From: Flavobacterium omnivorum
GTDB lineage: Bacteria; Bacteroidota; Bacteroidia; Flavobacteriales; Flavobacteriaceae
Direction: 5' to 3'
Length of the DNA stretch: 64,000 nucleotides
Assembly: GCF_900099915.1 (NCBI RefSeq)
Contig: NZ_FNDB01000012.1
Coordinates: 1 to 64,000 of the forward strand
The position numbers were made by a program, and so were the translations under genes. Shown here one piece after another: positions 22,158 to 29,412 of the stretch (positions are counted from its first letter, which is position 1; each line of letters opens with the position of its first letter). The notes beneath the pieces were generated by a model. The model ran no database searches. It saw only the letters and a program-made list of their open reading frames with translations, and was not told the DNA's origin.

Positions 22158-22188
22158 AATCGGAAATTGTTCGTAGCTCTTTCCGATT
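22158..22188. repeat. Hairpin between fecR and susC
   Basis: A perfect 9-bp stem (AATCGGAAA / TTTCCGATT) with a 13-base loop lies in the 127-bp gap between the FecR stop and the SusC start. On the plus strand it is followed by seven Ts; in the direction of the operon it has no T-tract. It may act as an RNA stability or processing element for the SusC message, or terminate antisense transcription. Confidence 0.6.
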
Positions 22189-22235
22189 TTTTTATTCTGG
22201 CTGTTTTAGCGCTTCATTTTTCATTGGTTTTAAGG

Positions 22236-23405
22236 TTATTTAATTAGTACTTCATTATTTTTTAAGGTGTATTTGATGCCATGAATCTCATTAAAGTAGC
22301 TCAATACTTTTTCTATTGGTTCATCTCCAAAAGTGGCATTAAATTTCTCGTTTGACAATTTTTTGTTTTGATTTACAATGGTAACATTATAGTGTCTTTC
22401 TAGTTTTTTTGATATATCTCCAAAACTCATATTTCTAAAAGTCAATCGCCCTTGCATCCAAGAGGTATATACCGTTGTTAAGACGGATTTTGTCTCAATT
22501 GTCCCTTCTTTTCTATTAAAACTTCCTTTATATCCGGGCTTTAAAACAATATTTTTTGTAACATCAAATTGCTCATTTTGGGTATATAATCCAACGGAAC
22601 CTTCTACCAATACAACATCAGTCAAAGCATCTTCAGGATAACTGGAAACATTAAAATGAGTTCCCAAAACCCGGATATTCAAATTATTGGCTTGGACCAC
22701 AAAAGGGTGTGCTTTGTCTTTGCTCACATCAAAAAAGGCTTCCCCTTCAAGAAAAACTTGCCTATTTTCTCCTGCAATAAATTTCACTGGATATTTTAAA
22801 GTACTCCCTGAATTAAGATGGATAACAGTTCCATCTGACAATTCTAACTCAAAACGTTTTCCGTAGGGGATTTTTATCGTGTTATAAACGATATTTTCTA
22901 AAGTGGTTTTGGTATCGTATACAATTTTGTTTCCATTATGATTCGCAACAACATTTCCTCTGGAATCCTTTACCGGAGACTTACTAGTATTTGAAATAAC
23001 TTGGATTTCACCATTTTCAAGTTGTAAAGTGATTTCATTATTGTTTAAGATCAAGTCACTATTGGGTTTAAAAAAATCACGTTGATAAAACAACCCTATT
23101 GACAATAAAACAACAAGAGAGGCCGCAACAGCCATGTAGGTCCTAAAGGGTACTTTTTTAGTTTTAGGGGCAGTCTGTTCAATCTCTTTAGCACTACTCA
23201 AGATATTTGAAAATAGTGTCTTTGCAGTTGATTCATCCATTTTAGGAATAACCTCTAGCAAAGTTTTGATATCTTCCACAGCGGGAAAATCGGTTGTGAG
23301 TTTGTTCTTTCTATAGTAATCAATAACTGTATTAGTTTCTTCTGGGGTACATTGTCCTAAAATAAACTTTTGGAGTACGCTTTTTATTTCTGAATTTTCA
23401 TTCAT
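22236..23405 (-). CDS. FecR-family anti-sigma factor
   Basis: Inner-membrane anti-sigma factor of 389 aa. The N-terminal cytoplasmic part (1-85) would bind the ECF sigma factor, and one membrane span follows (about 88-105, MAVAASLVVLLSIGLFY). The periplasmic FecR domain includes GKRFELELSDGTVIHLNSGS and GEAFFDVSKDKAHPFVV (about 180-245). The C-terminal DUF4974 domain (about 325-389) is an STN-like fold that contacts the transporter's STN domain. It lies between the sigma gene and susC, the standard order for cell-surface signalling. Confidence 0.93.
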   Translation of the reverse strand: MNENSEIKSVLQKFILGQCTPEETNTVIDYYRKNKLTTDFPAVEDIKTLLEVIPKMDESTAKTLFSNILSSAKEIEQTAPKTKKVPFRTYMAVAASLVVLLSIGLFYQRDFFKPNSDLILNNNEITLQLENGEIQVISNTSKSPVKDSRGNVVANHNGNKIVYDTKTTLENIVYNTIKIPYGKRFELELSDGTVIHLNSGSTLKYPVKFIAGENRQVFLEGEAFFDVSKDKAHPFVVQANNLNIRVLGTHFNVSSYPEDALTDVVLVEGSVGLYTQNEQFDVTKNIVLKPGYKGSFNRKEGTIETKSVLTTVYTSWMQGRLTFRNMSFGDISKKLERHYNVTIVNQNKKLSNEKFNATFGDEPIEKVLSYFNEIHGIKYTLKNNEVLIK

Positions 23406-23585
23406 TATGATGGTTTTTGTGTTCCTGTTCTATATAATACAGTTGAGAAAGACTTGACTACTACTCTAACGTTGTAAATTTTTTAAATTTTAACAAAATA
23501 AAAAATAAGCACCAATAACAAAACACATAATCAACTAATTACCAATATTTTAATAACTAATATTGAAAATTTATTTTCAAAAAAA

Positions 23586-23606
23586 AATCACCCATAAAGA
23601 GTGATT
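23586..23606. terminator. Terminator after the ECF sigma gene
   Basis: AATCAC / GTGATT stem with a 9-base loop, 24 bp past the sigma stop. On the minus strand it is followed by a T-run. It separates the sigma gene from fecR, suggesting that fecR and the sus genes have a promoter of their own. Confidence 0.6.
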
Positions 23607-23629
23607 GTGTTTAAAAAATAAGACCTTAT

Positions 23630-24193
23630 TTATAGAATTCCATCATGTGCCTTAAAAAAGAGTCTCAGCGATTCAAGTGCTTTACTCATTTGGCTTTTTA
23701 CAGTGTTTACAGAAATTCCTAATTCCTGACTGATTTCTCCGTAACTTTTACCTTGCTTGCGGGACATTTTAAAAATAAGTTTCCGTTTTGGTGGTAATTC
23801 TCTGATTGCTTGTTTTTTTAATTTTTTGCAATCTGCTTCTCGAATGGAGTAATCTCCCTGCTCATGAGATTTTTGACTTTTATAGAAAATTTCTTCTTTC
23901 AGCAAAACCTCATTAGCCGCTTTATTCAGAAAGTTAAAAGCTTGATTTCTGGCAATTGTAAATAAATAAGATTTAAAAGATTGCTCTAAATTTAAATTTT
24001 CCCGATGCAGCCAAACTTTCAAAAATACTTCTTGAACATTCTCTTCGGCAAAATCTTTTGATTTTAAAAGGCTTATACTATACCCATAAATGTCCTGGTA
24101 ATACAAATCAAAAAGAGTACGAAATGCTTTTTCGTTGTGATTTTTGAGTTCACTAACCAATAATTTTTCGCTAAAAATTTTTGTTTCTGACAT
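23630..24193 (-). CDS. ECF sigma-70 factor of the Sus locus
   Basis: RNA polymerase sigma factor of 187 aa of the Bacteroidetes FecI-like ECF group. Region 2 spans about 15-85 (FRTLFDLYYQDIYGYSISLL, FAEENVQEVFLKVWLHRENL) and region 4 about 128-180, with a helix-turn-helix GKSYGEISQELGISVNTVKS. It should direct transcription of the FecR-SusCDE-amylase genes after release by FecR. It is transcribed in the same direction as the locus and separated from fecR by 224 bp. Confidence 0.93.
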   Translation of the reverse strand: MSETKIFSEKLLVSELKNHNEKAFRTLFDLYYQDIYGYSISLLKSKDFAEENVQEVFLKVWLHRENLNLEQSFKSYLFTIARNQAFNFLNKAANEVLLKEEIFYKSQKSHEQGDYSIREADCKKLKKQAIRELPPKRKLIFKMSRKQGKSYGEISQELGISVNTVKSQMSKALESLRLFFKAHDGIL

Positions 24194-24605
24194 TAATTGA
24201 ATTACACGTTTTTTTAGAGGAGTGTTAGTGGGATATTCACAAATATAATTTTGTAATTCACTTCTCTACTAGCAAATATATAAAAATATTATTCCTATTG
24301 TTTTTAAAATTTATATAAACGAAAGAATAATTATAAATTTAACAGAAATTAAATTAAAACAGAAATAGTAATTGCAACTTAATTGTTATCTACAACTATA
24401 CATTATCATAACGGGCATCAAGTAATCCTTTAGATTGATTATGAAACAAATTTTAGTCAATTAAACCACCTAAAAAAGAGTCTCCTATTCCATATGTCAC
24501 TTTGTGATACAAATGGCAGTAATTGACATAAATACCCATTTACACCCATCATAAATAGGAGTAAATTGTCGCTTCTGAACGAAAGGAATTATTTACTATT
24601 TTTAT
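24194..24605. other. Intergenic region upstream of the sigma gene
   Basis: No supported gene. AT-rich; it must carry the promoter of the ECF sigma gene (minus strand) but I could not pick a convincing -33/-7 pair. Confidence 0.5.
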
Positions 24606-24651
24606 GGAGTGCTAGAACTTGAACCATAAAGGTTTCAAGTTAGGCAACTCC
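24606..24651 (+). promoter_or_regulatory. Structured leader of the 67-aa gene
   Basis: Nested inverted repeat: outer GGAGT / ACTCC and inner AACTTGAACC / GGTTTCAAGTT (one bulged base) around a 5-base ATAAA loop, ending 22 bp before the ATG at 24674. It has no T-tract, so it is not a simple terminator. It may regulate translation of the small gene or be an operator-like palindrome. Confidence 0.5.
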
Positions 24652-24673
24652 CAATCAAAGCCATAGATAAAGT

Positions 24674-24877
24674 ATGAGAACCGAAAATAAGAGAATATAT
24701 ATCTATCCAAAAGATATACAACGCATAACGGGAAAGAGTTATCGTCAAAGCATTATACTACTACAAAAAATAAGAAAGGAGCTCAATAAGCTCCAGAATG
24801 AGTTAGTATCAATCGAAGAATTCTGCCAAAACACGAGCTTAAAAATTGAACAAGTTGAACCTTTTATAATTGGATAG
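24674..24877 (+). CDS. Small HTH-like protein, possibly mobile-element associated
   Basis: A 67-aa basic protein (YIYPKDIQRITGKSYRQSII ... VSIEEFCQNTSLKIEQVEPF). The first half has helix-turn-helix character (DIQRITGKSYRQSIILLQKI). I believe related small proteins are widespread in Flavobacteriaceae, but I cannot assign a function. It stands alone, preceded by a hairpin leader and followed by the att-like region and a dead integrase, so a role in an integrated element is plausible but unproven. Confidence 0.6.
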   Translation: MRTENKRIYIYPKDIQRITGKSYRQSIILLQKIRKELNKLQNELVSIEEFCQNTSLKIEQVEPFIIG

Positions 24878-25128
24878 AATTTATGTTTTAGGCAACTAAA
24901 TTTTGAACCGATTCCTTTTCAATAATAGTACTCAACCAGTTCAAATTTTAAACAATGAAAGACCTTTTTTTACTTTGATAAACCTTTAATTATCACTATT
25001 TTTACAGCGTTAAGATTACATGATTTTTTACCTATAAATCGTAGGAGTACAATCGAGACCCTTGTTTTAAAATAGTTTGCGAGACATCGTAAACACTGAA
25101 ATAAAGAGAGGAAAACAACTCCCTCTTT

Positions 25129-25295
25129 CTCCGCGAAAAGCCCCTCAAATATGGGACTTTTTACATTTCAATACTTTCCTTTATTTACAAAATCCCATAT
25201 TTTACTACACCTAAGAGTTAATCCTAATTAAATTGTTCAATGAAGTCTATTTTCATTTTACACTTTAAATCGGATTCAACAGGTACCCTATTTGG
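25129..25295. repeat. Att-like repeat, copy A
   Basis: A segment of about 165 bp closely resembles 37067-37240. It starts with TCCCTCTTTCTCCGCGAAAA, which looks like the 3' end of a tRNA-Ser gene, then a terminator stem (GAAAAGCCCC ... GGGACTTTTT), then AT-rich DNA leading to an integrase remnant. No complete tRNA precedes it. This arrangement (tRNA end, terminator, integrase) is typical of an attachment site of an integrated island. Confidence 0.5.
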
Positions 25296-25407
25296 TAACC
25301 TATCAATCCATACGCAAATTAGGGTACCAAATAGTTGACAATTGTCAACTATAATTTGAGCTGGGCAACTTTCAAAAGTGCGTTTGTAAAAATTTAAAAT
25401 GTAAAAC

Positions 25408-25710
25408 ATGAAAAAACTTAAAGTGAGCTTCTACCTAAAGGGAGACAAAAAAATCAAATTGGAGAAACTATAATCTATGGTAAAATCTTTATAGGAAATG
25501 ACAACTCCACATTTTCAACCTCAAAAACCATTTTACGGGAACGTTGGTCTAAAACCAATAGACTTAAAAATACTCTTCGAGTTGACAATGAAATTAGCCT
25601 ATAGAACTATTTAAAATCTCTGGTGAACGGTATTGAAGAAAAATATATTGAATTAATAAAAACATATTCTAGTGATGATAAAGCTGGGCGCTGCTTTGTG
25701 AATAAATGGT
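25408..25710 (+). pseudogene. Tyrosine-recombinase (integrase) N-terminal remnant
   Basis: The ATG at 25408 opens MKKLKVSFYLKGDKK, the arm-DNA-binding start of Bacteroidetes phage-type integrases. Adding one A to the A7 run at 25447-25453 joins it to IGETIIYGKIFIGNDNSTFS, then SKTILRERWSKTNRLKN. After a further in-frame TAG (25600 region) comes a coding-like YLKSLVNGIEEKYIELIKTY. The catalytic domain is absent: the sequence changes to the glycosyltransferase fragment at about 25680. It is dead, and is the only recombinase trace near the att-like repeats. Confidence 0.6.
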
Positions 25711-26649
25711 AATTCCAGCCTCGCAATTCTTTATCTGGGTGCCTCTGTTAGTCGCATCAGTGGCAATACGAAGTTTGCCAAAACTGGCCGCTTCAATAAC
25801 AAATAATGGCAATCCTTCGTTTCTGGACGGATGCACGAAAATGTCCATTTTTTTCAATAAATCCTCTTTATCAGCTCCAAATTTGCTTCCAAATAGAAAT
25901 ACATTTTCCTCGAGAGATTTACCTTTTATTAGGTTCTCCAAAATGTTTTTATCGCTACTGTCCCCAACAATCCATAGCTCCGATCCGGGTTGGTTTTTTT
26001 TGAATTTGGTGAAAGCTTTTAGCAAAGTGTCAAGCACTTTAGTATAAATATCCAATCGTCCAATAAATCCAAAAACGATAGTTGCATTAGCGGTTCTTCC
26101 GATAAGTATTACTTTGTCATTTTCAAATCCGTAAGGCAATATAATAGATTTTTTATCTTCGAATATCTTCTTTAATCCATTCACTTCACTTTTTCCGATA
26201 CAATGAATTTTTAATGTCCTTTTGACTAATTTTTTTTCAAACAGGGAAAAATACAATTTCTTGCTCCAAAAACTCCTTTTTATTACAATGACGTTGTAGG
26301 CTCCATGGGGCGTAAAAACAAACTTGATTTGTTATTTATCCAGCAATTTTGCCAAGGAATAAAAAACGGGAATCCAGCCACCATGAAGATGAAAAATAGC
26401 TTTGCCTTTTTTTCCGATTATAGCAGATTTCAATTCTTCTGCAATGGCAAAAGGATTGCGTTGTTTCAAAAACAACTACGTTTCAAAATTGCGTTCGCAA
26501 TAATTATTATCTTTGTACTTTGTAATGCCCAAGACGGATGCTTTTACCTCAAAATTCACTTGTTTTCTGGCCAATTGATGAACTACTTTATTGACACTAT
26601 TCATTCTTTTGAAATTGGCTTTCCCAAGGACAATATGAATTATTTCCAT
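25669..26649 (-). pseudogene. GT4-type glycosyltransferase with two nonsense codons and a lost 3' end
   Basis: A single minus-strand frame from ATG at 26649 encodes a GT-B glycosyltransferase: MEIIHIVLGKANFKRMNSVN..., HLHGGWIPVFYSLAKLLDK, FVFTPHGAYNV, and the C-terminal donor-binding SRNEGLPLFVIEA (E-x7-E). The frame is interrupted by TAG at 26476-26478 and TAA at 26332-26334 but is otherwise continuous. The C-terminus is cut at about 25683, where integrase-remnant sequence begins. An intact relative would add sugars in exopolysaccharide or lipopolysaccharide assembly. No other polysaccharide genes are adjacent, so it is an orphan fragment. Confidence 0.8.
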
Positions 26650-26777
26650 AATTTAAATTGTTTTTTTGAGTTGATTCTGCTAATACAAAATCATAATTTA
26701 ACCTGATCGTGTTTTTGGCAAACCAGAAACAAACTGAATTTTATCTGCAAGTATTGAGAAATTTCTATTTTCGTATA

Positions 26778-27110
26778 TCACAATTGTACTCTATTTAATG
26801 TCAATATCCTATTTGTAAAAGTTATTGTTCCTGAATCTACTCTCCATCTAATATCAATAGCTTGCCCATCAGCTACAGTAGCTATAGCCCGTAATGATAC
26901 ATCCACCGTATTTACATTCAATGTTCTTGTTCTACTTGAGTTAGCAATTAAAACTCCATTTTGATAAATACTAAAAGTAGCTAATGCATTGTTATCAACA
27001 CCAGGAAGATATCTAGTACCATTTACAGTAGCAGCCTCAAACCCTGTTATTGAATTCTTCATGTATTGCGCTTGTATTTCTAGTATTTGGATTAAAAAGA
27101 ATAAGACCAA
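26778..27110 (-). CDS. Orphan C-terminal jelly-roll-like domain, truncated paralogue of the next gene
   Basis: The 110-aa frame lacks the signal peptide and ice-binding part but aligns with the last ~100 residues of the 429-aa gene upstream. Shared blocks are ITGF-A-ATVNGT, ATFS-Y-NGVLI-NSSRTR and ID-RW--D....NRILTL-RV. The pattern of the tail (NGV, SRTR, ID-RW, LTLxRV) fits a small beta jelly roll of the TNF/C1q-like kind found on bacterial surface proteins. Either the 5' part was deleted after a tandem duplication, or the upstream sequence (27111-27204) is a remnant. Expression as a separate protein is doubtful. Confidence 0.55.
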   Translation of the reverse strand: MVLFFLIQILEIQAQYMKNSITGFEAATVNGTRYLPGVDNNALATFSIYQNGVLIANSSRTRTLNVNTVDVSLRAIATVADGQAIDIRWRVDSGTITFTNRILTLNRVQL

Positions 27111-27204
27111 AAGAATTATAGGCCCGTTAGTACCTAAAATTTTATGTTGCGTGAAATTTTTTCATGCTGAATTTTGTTTTATATTTTAAACGAGTACCGT
27201 TTGG

Positions 27205-28494
27205 TTAGTTTCCTACTCTAATCAATGTCAAAATTCTATTAAGAACATTTATTTCGATACCATCAGACTTTTGTTCATCAATTTTCCATCTCACATCTAT
27301 GGTGTCATCCACTTCAATTTTAGTAAGGGCTAGTAATGAAATATCCGATGGTAATTCTACTCTTGTTCTGCTAGAATTAGGAATTAAGACGCCATTTTTA
27401 TAAAGGCTAAAAGTAGCCATATGATTAATGGGGGTAACAACCGTAGTTGATCCTGATTGAAAGATAGTTCCATTTACAGTTGCAGTTGCAGCAAAGCCTG
27501 TGATGGCACCTCCACCTGTTCCAATATCTCCATTATATACAGAAGCACCAGTATTGGCAACTCCACCTGAACTGGTAAATATTACGAAATTAGACAAGCT
27601 CCTGAAATTTATAATGCTATTGCCTGTTGGCAAAGTAAGTGTACCTTCTCCGAAAGAAATTGCTCCCAATGTAGTTAATAATCGTCCGTTTACTGTGGTA
27701 TTAGCTCCTGCAACAGCAGCTCCATGAGAAAATAAGGTTCCTGAGATATTTGTACTAGCACCGAGACCAACTGCTCCATCGGCAATCCAAAAAACATTTT
27801 TTGCGGTTGCTCCGTTTGTTAAAATTACATTAGTACCAGCCCCTGTATTAAATGCTCCTGCATTGGCTCTAACTATAAATATAGGGTTTATTTCATTATT
27901 ACCATTTAGAGTAAGAGTGCCGGCAATTGATGCCGCGCCCGCTACATTATAAACTCCAGGAAGAAGCGTTTCCCCACTTCCAAAAGTAAGTGCATGGGTA
28001 CCGGTTACAGGTATTGCCATAATGTCGTTATAAATTAAATTTAAATCTGCAGCCGCAGTAGCAGTGCTAAAACCAGTTGTATAATTAGCTGCGGGGATGT
28101 TTAATTGCCCATTAAAATGAATTGAATACATACCAGCCTCTACTAGAGTTTTAGTCATGTCTGTAATAACTACATCTGTAGTTGAAGTAGTTGAGATAAT
28201 TGAAGAAGCAGTAACAGAACTATAACCAGCGGTGTTAATCAAGCTCAAAGATGCTGCGGCAGTGGTAATTGTTTCAGTGTAGATTATTTTTGTTTTAACA
28301 GCATACGATTTATCATTAGCTATATCATAAATTTGTGTACCAACGGATAAATTAGCACCAAAGATAGTTGTTGCGTCAGCTATCTTCATTAATACTGAAG
28401 GTGCAACCAGCACCTGTGGCACCTGTGGCACCTGTGGCACCTGCGCAAACATCAGGGAAGGTAAAAACAGAAATAAAATAATTAAGTTTTTCAA
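27205..28494 (-). CDS. Secreted DUF3494 ice-binding family protein with C-terminal jelly-roll-like tail
   Basis: A 429-aa secreted protein. A signal peptide (1-18, ending in FAQ) is followed by a VPQ repeat and a module shared with the 153-aa gene upstream (about 31-95). The DUF3494 ice-binding core (about 125-290) includes LLPGVYNVAGAASIAGTLTL, AKNVFWIADGAVGLG and ANTTVNGRLLTTLGAISF. The segment NFVIFTSSGGVANTGASVYN (about 302-321), which normally opens a DUF3494 domain, comes after the core here. The tail (about 350-429) is jelly-roll-like. DUF3494 proteins bind ice crystals or act as surface adhesins in cold-adapted bacteria. Ice binding itself is not proven here. Confidence 0.8.
   Translation of the reverse strand: MKNLIILFLFLPSLMFAQVPQVPQVPQVLVAPSVLMKIADATTIFGANLSVGTQIYDIANDKSYAVKTKIIYTETITTAAASLSLINTAGYSSVTASSIISTTSTTDVVITDMTKTLVEAGMYSIHFNGQLNIPAANYTTGFSTATAAADLNLIYNDIMAIPVTGTHALTFGSGETLLPGVYNVAGAASIAGTLTLNGNNEINPIFIVRANAGAFNTGAGTNVILTNGATAKNVFWIADGAVGLGASTNISGTLFSHGAAVAGANTTVNGRLLTTLGAISFGEGTLTLPTGNSIINFRSLSNFVIFTSSGGVANTGASVYNGDIGTGGGAITGFAATATVNGTIFQSGSTTVVTPINHMATFSLYKNGVLIPNSSRTRVELPSDISLLALTKIEVDDTIDVRWKIDEQKSDGIEINVLNRILTLIRVGN
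28411..28443. repeat. 9-bp tandem repeat encoding VPQ
   Basis: The unit CACCTGTGG occurs three times plus a partial copy, inside the mature N-terminus of the ice-binding protein. It encodes Val-Pro-Gln repeats. Being in frame, it can change copy number without breaking the gene. Confidence 0.8.
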
Positions 28495-28550
28495 TTTAAT
28501 GTATTATTTAGTAATCATTTATTAGAACACAAATAAAAGCAAATAAAAAA

Positions 28551-28677
28551 AAGATTCCTCACTTCGGAATGACAAGACTTTTGATAGCAAATAAGGGAGA
28601 GCTGGAGTTACGATGAAATTGGATCGCCCGCTCTTCCTATAAACCAAGATTGTTATTCCGAACAAAGTGAGGAATCT
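28551..28677. repeat. Imperfect inverted repeat between secreted-protein genes
   Basis: Left arm GATTCCTCACTTCGGAATGA (28553-28572) and right arm TCATTCC-like TTATTCCGAACAAAGTGAGG (28653-28672, with a 3-base insertion) are inverted around about 75 bp. The wording is that of small dispersed palindromic repeats seen in Bacteroidetes intergenic DNA. It lies in the 272-bp gap upstream of the ice-binding gene. Confidence 0.5.
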
Positions 28678-28767
28678 AAAATTTGTATTCCTTTATAATA
28701 AAACTTTAAAAACTCAATCTATGCTTCTGCAGGTTAAAGAAAATCATCCTACAGAAACATAGCAATA

Positions 28768-29229
28768 TTAATTGGTAGTATAAGTATACGATACTACAAA
28801 TTTATCATATTGTGATTGAGCAGAAATAATAGTCAGAGTAGCCCCAGAACTTGTATAATCAGTAGTTGGTCTCAATGCAGCTCCATTCATCATAACAGTT
28901 AACCCAATTGTATCTGTTATTGGAATTTTTGAAAGTGTGTACGTGTCCGGTGTAGCGGCTGCTTCAAATGTTTCAACACTGTAATTGACACTACTGTTAA
29001 TTAATATCAAACTAGTTAAGGCAGTGGTAACTGTTAGTGTAGAAGCAATTCCGACTTTTACTTGCCATAAAGTAGAATCAGACACAACATAAATTTGCGT
29101 TCCAGCAGGCAGATTTTGGCCAAAAGCAGTTGTTCGATCTGCAACTCTCAATTGGGCTGTTGGTGTAGTTTGCGAAAATCCTAAATAGGAAATTGCAAAT
29201 AATGCGATTGTTAGTATGTATTTTTTCAT
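28768..29229 (-). CDS. Small secreted protein sharing the N-terminal module of the ice-binding gene
   Basis: 153 aa with a signal peptide (1-19, YLGFSQ). The mature N-terminus (LRVADRTTAFGQNLPAGTQI, about residues 28-47) matches the same region of the downstream 429-aa protein: both read -ADxTTxFGxNLxxGTQIY followed by VK, TTA and L-LIN. The remainder (MNGAALRPTTDYTSSGATLT, FVVSYTY) resembles short beta domains of phage-fibre-like surface proteins. Function unknown; cell-surface or extracellular location is inferred from the leader. Confidence 0.75.
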   Translation of the reverse strand: MKKYILTIALFAISYLGFSQTTPTAQLRVADRTTAFGQNLPAGTQIYVVSDSTLWQVKVGIASTLTVTTALTSLILINSSVNYSVETFEAAATPDTYTLSKIPITDTIGLTVMMNGAALRPTTDYTSSGATLTIISAQSQYDKFVVSYTYTTN

Positions 29230-29235
29230 AATTTT

Positions 29236-29404
29236 ACTCAGTTTATCTATACCACTGCAAGATTTTAATTGTTTATGTTTATTAATTTTGTGTCAAGGTT
29301 GTTTCTCATTACAAATAAACCAACCCTGACATTTGGTTTATTACTTTTATTTATTGTTTTTTTATTTGTTTTACCCAGTTTATCTATACACTGCAAGATT
29401 TTAA
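29236..29404. repeat. 33-bp direct repeat pair with a hairpin between
   Basis: CAGTTTATCTATACCACTGC (inside 29236-29268) recurs with one base missing at 29373-29404. Both copies extend to AAGATTTTAA. Between them lies an inverted repeat TGTCAAGGTTG (29291-29301) / CAACCCTGACA (29321-29331) that looks like a terminator or processing hairpin. The block separates the 305-aa and 153-aa secreted-protein genes. Confidence 0.6.
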
Positions 29405-29412
29405 GTTAATAT

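Noticed and set aside
25100-25145. Possible tRNA-Ser gene at att copy A
   Set aside because: Only a 3'-end-like TCCCTCTTTCTCCGC is visible; no acceptor partner, D or anticodon arms could be found upstream.
26305-26706. 133-codon plus-strand open frame
   Set aside because: It is antisense to the glycosyltransferase pseudogene, whose minus-strand frame is clearly homologous to a real family.
28411-28443. Short repeats resembling a CRISPR array
   Set aside because: The repeats are 9 bp, perfectly tandem without spacers, and in frame inside a coding sequence.
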